Assembly: GCA_022432975.1 (NCBI GenBank)
Contig: CM039510.1
Location: forward strand, 29,996,412-30,060,411
Reading direction: 5' to 3'
Origin: Begonia masoniana
Taxonomy: Eukaryota; Streptophyta; Magnoliopsida; Cucurbitales; Begoniaceae
DNA length: 64,000 nucleotides
Part shown: positions 57,256 through 64,000 of the stretch, one piece after another
Layout: every line of letters starts with the position of its first letter
How positions within the stretch are numbered: the first letter of the stretch is position 1
Notes under the pieces: model-generated
What the model saw: the letters and a program-made list of their open reading frames with translations, nothing else
Database searches by the model: none
Told to the model about the DNA's origin: nothing
Position numbers and translations under genes: made by a program

Positions 57256-60200
57256 CTAAGCAAAGAGGTCCGGATATTGGGCCTTAACATCCTCTTGTCT
57301 TTCCCATGTGGCTTACTCTACATTATGATTGCGTCACAAAACCTTCACCAATGGGACTACCTTGTTGCGCAACACCTTGAGTGAAGTATCCAATATCTAT
57401 ATGGGCCTTTCTTCATATGTCAGCGTCAACATAATATCAAAGTCCACATGTTCCACGATCTGGGTTGGATCTCGTACACACTTACTCAGCATCGAAACAT
57501 GAAAAACATTGTGAACTCCATCCATTGACGCTGGTAACTGTAGTCTGTAGGCCATGCTTCCCACACGCTTCCAAATGGGAAAAAGGCCAATGAACCGCAG
57601 GCTGAGCTTTCCTTTCTTACCGAATCTCATTACGCCCTTGAAAGGTGACACTTTCAAGAATACTTCATCGCCCTCAGTGAACTCTAAGTCCCTTCTTCTA
57701 TGGTCCGCATAACTCTTCTGTCGACTCTGAGCAATCTTTATTCGTTGTTTGATAGCAGCTATCACCTCTGACATCTGCTGGAATATCTCATGGTCGATAA
57801 GCTTGGTTTCTCCGACCTCATCCAAACACAATTAGGATCTACACTTTCTGCCGTAAAGAGCTTCATAAGGAACCATGCCAATTGTAGCCTGGTAGTTATT
57901 ATTGTAAGCAAACTCCACGAGTGGCAAATATCTACTCCAAGGGGCATGAAGTTCTAGCACGCACGACCTTAGCATATCCTCCAGTATTTGGATTGTTCTC
58001 TCAGATTGTCTGTCAGTCTGTGGATGAAATATCGTGCTGAAATCCAACTTTGTACCCAAGGAGCTCTGCAAACTTCTCCAAAGCCTGGAAGTGAATCTGG
58101 GATCACGATCTGAGACGATCGACACAGGAATGCCATGCAGCTTAATAATCTCGTTAATATACAGCTCTGCGTACTGATCCATGGAGTACGTCGTCTTCAC
58201 AGGTAGAAAATGGGCCGACTTTGTCAATCTGTCCACTATGACCCAAATGCTATTATGGCCCTTAGCTGCCCTTGGAAGGCCAACAACAAAGTCCATTGTG
58301 ATGTTCTCCCATTTCCATTCAGGGATCGGGAGAGGCTGAAGTGTTCCACTCGGTCGTTGATGTTCAGCTTTGACTTGTTGACATATCATGCAAGACTCCA
58401 CATATTTGGCTACTTGATTCTTCATATTAGGCCACCAGAAATGAAGTTTCAAGTTTTAATACATCTTTGTGCTACCAGGATGCACAGATAAAGAAGATGA
58501 GTGGGCTTCCGACAAGATGTGCTTCCGTAGCTCTTCGTCTTTCGAAACATACCATCTATTTTTGAACTTCAGAACTCTATCTCTCGAATAACTGAAATCG
58601 AAAGAGGCCATTGGTATCTTGCTCACAATATCAGCCATCTCCTTTGAATTGGTCTTATGGGCTTCCTTAATTCGGTCCAGAACGGTGGGCCGTACTGTCA
58701 AGTCTGCTAGTATGGCCAATAGCCCAGAAACTATCTCCATATCGAACTTCTATATCTCTGTCCTCAAATGCATTGACACGGCCGACATCCTACTCAGTGC
58801 ACCAGCTACCACATTAGCTTTACCAAGATGGTATTTAATCTCAACATCATAATCTTTCACAAATTCTAACCACCTTCTTTGTCTCATGTTTAGCTCTTTC
58901 TGGGTAAATATGTACTTCAGGCTCTTGTGATCATAAAACACTTCACATGATTGTCCGTACAAGTGGTGTCTCCATACTTTCAGCACAAATACAACTGCCG
59001 CTAACTCGAGGTCATGTGTAGGGTAGTTTTGTTTATGGTTCTTCAATTTTCTGGATGCGTATGCTACCATTTTCCCTTCTTGTAGTAATACACATCCCAA
59101 GCCAATCTTAGACGCATCACAGTATACGCTGAATTTGTCGTCTTCAACTGGCAATACTAACAGAGGAGCAGCGGTTAATTTCTGCTTAAGTGTCTGAAAG
59201 CTCACCTCACAAGCTTCATACCACTTGAACTTGACGTCCTTCCTCATTAAGCTGGTCATAGGCTTGGCTATTACAGAAAATCCATTGATAAACTTTCTGT
59301 AATAACCAGCTAACCCGACAAAGCTCCGTACCTCACTGGCATTTCTCGGTCTCGGCCATTCTTTCACTGCTAGAATCTTGGCTGGATCCACCGAAACTCC
59401 TTCTGCAGACAACACGTGGCCTAGGAACTTAATCCTGCTCAACCAGAATTCACCCTTTGATAGCTTGGCATATAATTGATGCTGTTTTAGAGTTGTCAGC
59501 ATAATTGCCAGGTGCTCCTCGTGTTCGGCCTCACTTCTGGAGTAGACCAGGATGTCGTCGATGAAAACGATTACAAATTTATCCAAGAAATCTTGGAATA
59601 TCCTGTTCATGAAGTCCATGAATGCTGTCGGGGCATTAGTCAGTCCAAAAGACATCACCAAGAACTCGTAGTGTCCGTACCGGGTCCTGAAGGCGGTCTT
59701 TTGAATATCATCAGCCCTGACCTTCAACTGGTAATAACCAGAGCGCAAGTCAATCTTTGAAAATACCCGAGCCCCTTATAGTTGGTCAAATAAATCATCG
59801 ATCCTTGGCAACGGGTATTTATTCTTGATGGTCAATTTGTTCAGCTCACGGTAATCAAAGCACATACATAGGGACCCATCTTTCTTCTTGACAAACAAGA
59901 CGGGAGCACCCCACGGTGAGAAACTAGGGTGCACAAAACCCTTGTCCACCAACTCCTTTAGCTGAGCCTTCAATTCCTTCAGCTAAATCGGTGTCATACG
60001 GTACGGATTCTTCGATACCGATTCAGCACCAGGATATACGTCAATCTCATACTCGATTTCACGATCAGGTGGCAATCCCGGTAAGTCATCTAAGAAAACC
60101 TCTGAGAAGTCTCGAACTACCGGAATATTTCGAAGTTCCACCTCACCTTGCCTTTGAACGTCTATTACATGGGCCAGAAATTCGAGGCATCCTGACTTCA

Positions 60201-60301
60201 TTAGCTGTTGAGCTTTTTAGGAAGATATAATAGACACACTGTGTTTCCTTAGTATTGCCTGATAAGAGAACTCTACCTCGTTCGGGCACTTGAACAACAC
60301 T
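57256..60301 (-). pseudogene. pol: GyB-2 pol, from protease end to chromodomain-like tail
   Basis: Minus strand. From 60301: AHVIDVQ and FLDDLPGLPPDRE; RT with [44 protein letters not shown] and catalytic FIDDILVYS; connection [14 protein letters not shown]; RNase H with [20 protein letters not shown] and [10 protein letters not shown]; integrase HHCC ([28 protein letters not shown]) and DDE core ([22 protein letters not shown]); then HNVFHVSMLSKC and VEHVDFDI. The longest open stretch is 59748-58750. Lesions are mostly point stops (near 60225, 59983, 59775, 58749, 58455, 57840 and 57396), several explicable as CAA/CAG to TAA/TAG. It is the best-preserved pol here, but dead. Confidence 0.94.
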
Positions 60302-60839
60302 TGTAACACTCAGCATTTTTCCTATGTAATTATTCCCCGAATATGTAAGCGGATGTACTCCGATATTAATGCAATGACTATTTTTAATGAAATTATCGGA
60401 GTGTTCAATTGAATGAGAGTGATTGTAAAACCGATTAGATGAACTAAATAGAAATTTAGTTAAAGCCCAATGGAAGGGCAAATTAGGAAGGAATTAAGGT
60501 TAGTGGGAGGGAACCAGTAGATGATTGACACTTGGCAAAACTTGTTGAAGGAGCCAATGCCTTTTCTCTTCCATTCTTCCTCATTTCTCTTCACTCTACG
60601 TGAAGCACTCTTCTGTTTTCTCTCTTCCAGGTGCCTGTGACAAATTTCCAAACTTTATTTCTTCCGTTTATTTCGGTTTCCTTCAGTAAAGGTAACATTT
60701 TTTCACTAGTTAACAAGTTTAGGTTAAACGTTAGTTCCTTTTTTTGAAGTTTAGGTTAATGTTCGATTTCTTTTGCATACTCTAGGTTCGCGAACCACGG
60801 TTGTCGTGCGTGCAAAGCTTGCTGCATTTCGAGCAACAG

Positions 60840-60878
60840 GTAAGTTCATGCATATAAGTTGGCCCTTAAGGCCCTACA
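60840..60878 (+). other. Splice-donor/hairpin module in LTR 60302-62702
   Basis: CAACAG/GTAAGT (from 60840) is followed by TTGGCCCTTAAGGCCCTAC. Confidence 0.6.
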
Positions 60879-61285
60879 GCAAGAAGACATTAGGTTTTGG
60901 TTCGGGTAGATAGGTTCTAGGTTATGCTTTAAGTTAAACGTGTTCTTTGTGTTCTGTTCCCCGTAGTTTTCATTCTTTCACCTGTATATGTTGAGTTTAA
61001 GCATCATACCTGTTCATGCATTCACGTTTTCTGGAAAACCCTGTAAATGTTTTCAGCACCGGATTTGAAGTTAAGAAAGATAAAACCTGTAATAAAATGT
61101 ATGGTTAAAGGTGGACGAGGACTGGCATCCTATCATGTACTCCTGTTGTGGCATGTACTTCTGTTGCGCCAGCTCTTCCTCCCACTTATACCTTCCTGTC
61201 CAGTGAAACGTAATGTAATGTAATGTGATGTTCATGTATTTGAAAATGTTCATGCACAGCATATGCATCAATGCATTTCATGTTC

Positions 61286-61378
61286 TTACTGAGCTTTAGG
61301 CTCATAGTTGAACTCCCTGTTGTAGGTATGGATCCTCTAGATGAGGACATTGTGCCTCAGGATGAGGAGTTGATGTAG
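61286..61378 (+). other. Branch motif, acceptor and acidic tail frame, LTR 60302-62702
   Basis: CTTACTGAG precedes TTGTAG (AG 61324-61325). The frame reads MDPLDEDIVPQDEELM and TAG (61376). It differs from the GyB-1 copy at two residues, both acidic. Confidence 0.5.
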
Positions 61379-61804
61379 TTGGCGGGATTTAGCTCATAGG
61401 GTTTGGTTGCTGCAGTCAGACGTATTTTTGTCCCGAGGTTTAAGTTTTAAAGTGAATTTCATGTCTGGAAACCTTGTTAGGATTTTGGTGTTTTTGTTTT
61501 AAAACTCTGTTGGGAACTCTGTTGGGGTTTTATGGTTTTGGTGTTCAAATTTTTTTTTAAACCTCTGTAATTGACAGTTGAATGCATATTTTGATTTATT
61601 CTGGAACTTCTTGGAGTTCTCCTCTTTTAGGTTGTGCATGGATTGTCTCGAGTTTTAGAGCTATCCATGCAGTCTGATTTCTTGCACTTCTGTCATGTTT
61701 TCTAACTTCTGTCATGTTTTCATGTATATTTTAAAACTGTGTTTTGGAAATCGGGTTTTGGGGTTTTGAAGTTTTCATGCCTTCTGTTTTCTGTCTCCTT
61801 GTAA

Positions 61805-62345
61805 AACAGTCATCCACGTCCATTCTGCCTTCTAATAATAGTCTATTTTGCCTTCGATTTATGTTCTTTTAATCGGCTAAGTTTCATCGTCCAAAGTTAT
61901 CGTCCATGATAACGTCGCCGAGAGTCTGTCTATTATTTTAAAAGTCCAAGGTCTACCTGTTATTTTAAACGTCCATGTTGCCTTTGAAAATAGTCGTCCA
62001 CGCCTTTTGTTTTTATGCCTTTCAGTTTCTGTCTTTCGAGTTTTTAAGTATTCGGCTATGTGTTATCGTCCACGATAACTTCGCCGAGAGTCTGCCTGTT
62101 ATTTTAAAAGTCAAAAGTCTGTCTTTGATTTTAAATGTCCACAGACTCATGTGTCCACTATTTTTGTCTTTTTGTGCAAATATCCACAGACTCCTACGTC
62201 CACTATTTTAGTCTTTTATTATAAACGTCCACGGAGTCCTGTGTCCACTGTTTTACCTCTGTTATTTTTAAAAGTCCACAGCCTCTGTTGTTTTAAATGT
62301 CCACAACCCCCGATCGTCCACGGCTACTGTAGCCTTCCACAGTAT
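61805..62345 (+). repeat. GTCCACAGACTC / TCGTCCACGATAAC array
   Basis: Irregular units of CGTCCACGATAAC(G/T)TCGCC, GAGAGTCTG and GTCCACAGACTCNNGTGTCC occur. They lie at the same LTR position as the GyB-1 minisatellite but are a different sequence. Confidence 0.82.
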
Positions 62346-62704
62346 GTCTTCCAGTTTACGTTTTTCCCATTTTTATTCTGTTTATTCCCCCCAGTCGTCC
62401 ATTTATGTTCCCTGTTTTTCCTAGTTTCTTCTGTTATTCACTCCTGTAACCTAGTTTTAAATGAGTTCTCGTTCTCTCTCTGTAAAGTATTTTTCTTTTA
62501 GGGTTTTTCTATGTTTCTTCATGTTGTCTTCTGTCGTATATTTCTATAGCCTAAATATTAATATGTCTTCTGTCTTTCGGTTATGTTTTCTGTTAAAGTT
62601 TTAAAAGTAAAGTTCAAAAAAAAAATATGTCATGTTTTAAAATGTCCAGAGTGATGGCTTGGCTCTCGGATCCCGATCGGGACCGGGTTTCGGGCTATCA
62701 CAAC

Positions 62705-63162
62705 TGTAACGACCCACGTCCCGAACCACGTACCCTGGCCCAGGCCCGTACACCTGGCACCGAGGCCCCGGCCCAAGCCCGTACACTTGGCACCGAGTTA
62801 CGTGTCCAGCCACGTGTCCGCTACTCACAGAACTTCCCTCTCCCTGCAGAGGAATTTTACCTTCCCCCCCACTCGAACCCAGGACCTCAGGGTTAAGTAC
62901 CTGGGCTACAAGTGAGGAGTACCACTTGAGCTACTAGCCCAAGTGGTACTCCTCACTTGTAGCCCAGGTACTTAACCCTGAGGTCCTGGGTTCGAGTGGG
63001 GGGGAAGGTAAAATTCCTCTGCAGGGAGAGGGAAGTTCTGTGAGTAGCGGACACGTGGCTGGACACGTAACTCGGTGCCAAGTGTACGGGCTTGGGCCGG
63101 GGCCTCGGTGCCAGGTGTACGGGCCTGGGCGGGGTACGTGGTTCGGGACGTGGGTCGTTACA
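62705..63162. repeat. Near-perfect inverted repeat with SINE-like arms
   Basis: Arms 62705-62933 and 62935-63162 are reverse complements apart from about three differences, with a one-base centre. Each arm has, from the centre outward, an A-box-like TAGCNCAAGTGG and a B-box-like GGGTTCGAGTGG about 45 bases apart, as in tRNA-derived SINEs. The outer ends are TGTAACGACC and GGTCGTTACA. Confidence 0.88.
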
Positions 63163-63373
63163 ATAAAAGGCGCCTTTTTTGTAGAGACCCAGCCCAGCCC
63201 GCTGATGCACCGCCATCGACTGGGCCCAGCCCGATACGTATCGCCGTCAGCTGTTGGGCCTCACTCACGATCTTCCCTCCCCCTGAAGAGGGTTTTTGCC
63301 TTCCCCCCCACTCGAACCCAAGACCTCAGGGACTTAAGTCTGGGCTACAAGTGAGGAGTACCACTTGAGCTAT
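63163..63373 (-). mobile_element. tRNA-derived SINE-like sequence, minus orientation
   Basis: On the minus strand TAGCTCAAGTGG (A-box-like) and GGGTTCGAGTGG (B-box-like) are followed by a body that matches the foldback arms for about 130 bp and then diverges. It ends in TACAAAAAAGGCGCC with the palindrome AAAAGGCGCCTTTT. Confidence 0.65.
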
Positions 63374-64000
63374 CGAACCGACGCGAAAGTTACGCGCGTT
63401 CGAAGTTTCGGTTCGGTTTTTACCGAACCCAAATTAGGGTCCGAAATTGATAGGTTTATAGTAATTATCGATATAAAGGATGTATTGAACGTTATTGGAC
63501 GGAGTTAGAGTGAATTGCGAGAAATGTTAAATTTGTGAATTTTCGGGTTTTTAGGAAAACTCGTTAATTGTGATTTTAAACTATCGAGCGTTAATTGTTG
63601 TTTAAATACTTCGATTAGTTAGGTTAATATTTTAGGAAAATTCCTTAATTAAGGTTTTTGTTAAATTTGGACGTTTAGAAGTTTAAACTCGTTTTGACGA
63701 TAAACGTTGTAAATTGTTTAGGTGAACAGTGCTCGTGGACGGAGTTTGAGCTGCAACGGACACGAGGTAAGTTCTCGTGATCTTCTCTGGCCGATTGGCC
63801 TACACCGTATGTCGAATGTCGTGTCGAGGAATTTTGGAGACGCACTTGTTTTATATTGCTTTGGTTGGGTAGCTAGGTTTATTTGTTTTATAGATTATGT
63901 TTTACAGTCTTTGATGGTATACAGTATTGCTTGTTTACTTTAAGATATGAATTGTTCATGCATCATGGTTAACGAAAAGAGAAATGAAAAAGGTGAACGA
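63372..64000 (+). mobile_element. LtE-4: truncated LTR running off the window
   Basis: It joins the LtE family in mid-LTR (ACCGACGCGAAAGTTACGCG, as at 31563). It includes CGAG/GTAAGT at 63767 and the GGCC-gatt-GGCC hairpin at 63789-63800. Its first 1.4 kb are missing. Confidence 0.85.
63767..63806 (+). other. Splice-donor/hairpin module, LtE-4
   Basis: CGAG/GTAAGT is followed by GGCC-gatt-GGCC and TACACC, as in LtE-2 and LtE-3. Confidence 0.6.

Larger units (their letters stand above)
52147..60301 (-). mobile_element. GyB-2: gypsy chromovirus, minus strand, 5' part missing
   Basis: Reading the minus strand from 60301: end of protease, RT, RNase H, integrase and chromodomain-like tail, polypurine tract (57228-57216) and 3' LTR (57215-52147, with LtE-3 inside). 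gag and the protease core are cut off at 60301, where an unrelated plus-strand LTR begins. Confidence 0.9.
60302..62702 (+). mobile_element. GyB-type LTR, plus orientation (solo or rearranged)
   Basis: This 2401-bp LTR runs from TGTAACACTC to GGGCTATCACA and matches GyB-1's LTR. It abuts GyB-2 pol on the left. The five bases on the left (ACACT) do not match those on the right (ACTGT), so a simple insertion is not supported. Confidence 0.85.

Noticed and set aside
60297..62707. Target duplication around the LTR at 60302-62702
   Set aside because: ACACT on the left and ACTGT on the right do not match, and the right flank is not GyB-2 sequence.
62627..63368. Overlapping frames of about 90-104 codons
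   Set aside because: They come from the inverted repeat and the SINE-like copies; the same peptide appears from both arms.
1..64000. Host protein gene, tRNA or organellar segment
   Set aside because: Every stretch could be assigned to an LTR element, a SINE-like piece or an unresolved join. No intact tRNA or non-transposon protein motif was recognised.

Overview
This window is plant nuclear DNA made entirely of nested LTR retrotransposons. No host gene was found on either strand. Four things point to a flowering plant with a large repetitive genome: Ty3/gypsy chromovirus polyproteins, a Ty1/copia element, Cassandra elements carrying 5S rRNA in their LTRs, and primer-binding sites complementary to initiator tRNA-Met. 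The species cannot be told. The coding regions I recognise all carry frameshifts or stops.

Layout, using my own labels. The outer host is a copia element (Cop). Its 5' LTR is 14548-14919 plus 37721-39401, its gag-pol lies within 39402-51204, and its 3' LTR starts at 51205. Five insertions split it. (1) GyB-1, a gypsy whose 3' end is 8258-14547, sits at the left edge of the Cop 5' LTR. It holds GyA (1-8257) in its pol and solo LTR LtE-1 (9821-12388) in its LTR; GyA in turn holds a complete Cassandra (6656-7507). (2) GyC (14920-37715), a gag-only gypsy with LTRs of about 3.8 kb, sits in the Cop 5' LTR. It holds a GyA solo LTR, a solo Cassandra LTR, and element LaD (25418-35991), which itself holds LtE-2 and a 100-N gap. 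(3) Solo LTR LtF-1 (41174-47924) splits Cop gag. It holds a GyA solo LTR and another LtF solo LTR. (4) GyB-2 on the minus strand (52147-60301) splits the Cop 3' LTR and holds LtE-3. (5) From 60302 to the end come a GyB-type LTR, a near-perfect SINE-like inverted repeat and a truncated LtE, with no clean target-site duplications (TSDs). TSDs of 5 bp support most of the other junctions.

The main observation is a shared plan inside six LTR families (GyA, GyB, GyC, LaD, LtE, LtF). Each LTR has a consensus 5' splice site (AG/GTAAGT), then a short hairpin whose stem is kept while its bases change (GGCC-loop-GGCC or GCC-TTCG-GGC, then CTAC). About 0.5-0.8 kb further on it has a CTTACTAAG or CTTACTGAG branch-like motif and a TGTAG acceptor. 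After the acceptor comes a short acidic open frame, exactly 14 codons long in 10 of 14 copies. Downstream lies a palindrome array that differs completely between families and even between copies of one family. If transcripts start near the TATA-like boxes about 160 bp into the LTR, they would carry a spliced leader with a micro-ORF and hairpin arrays ahead of gag.

Two tandem near-duplications (22647-23540 and 30171-30925), rich in homopolymer-length differences, probably mark assembly joins. The 229-bp foldback at 62705-63162 may be another.
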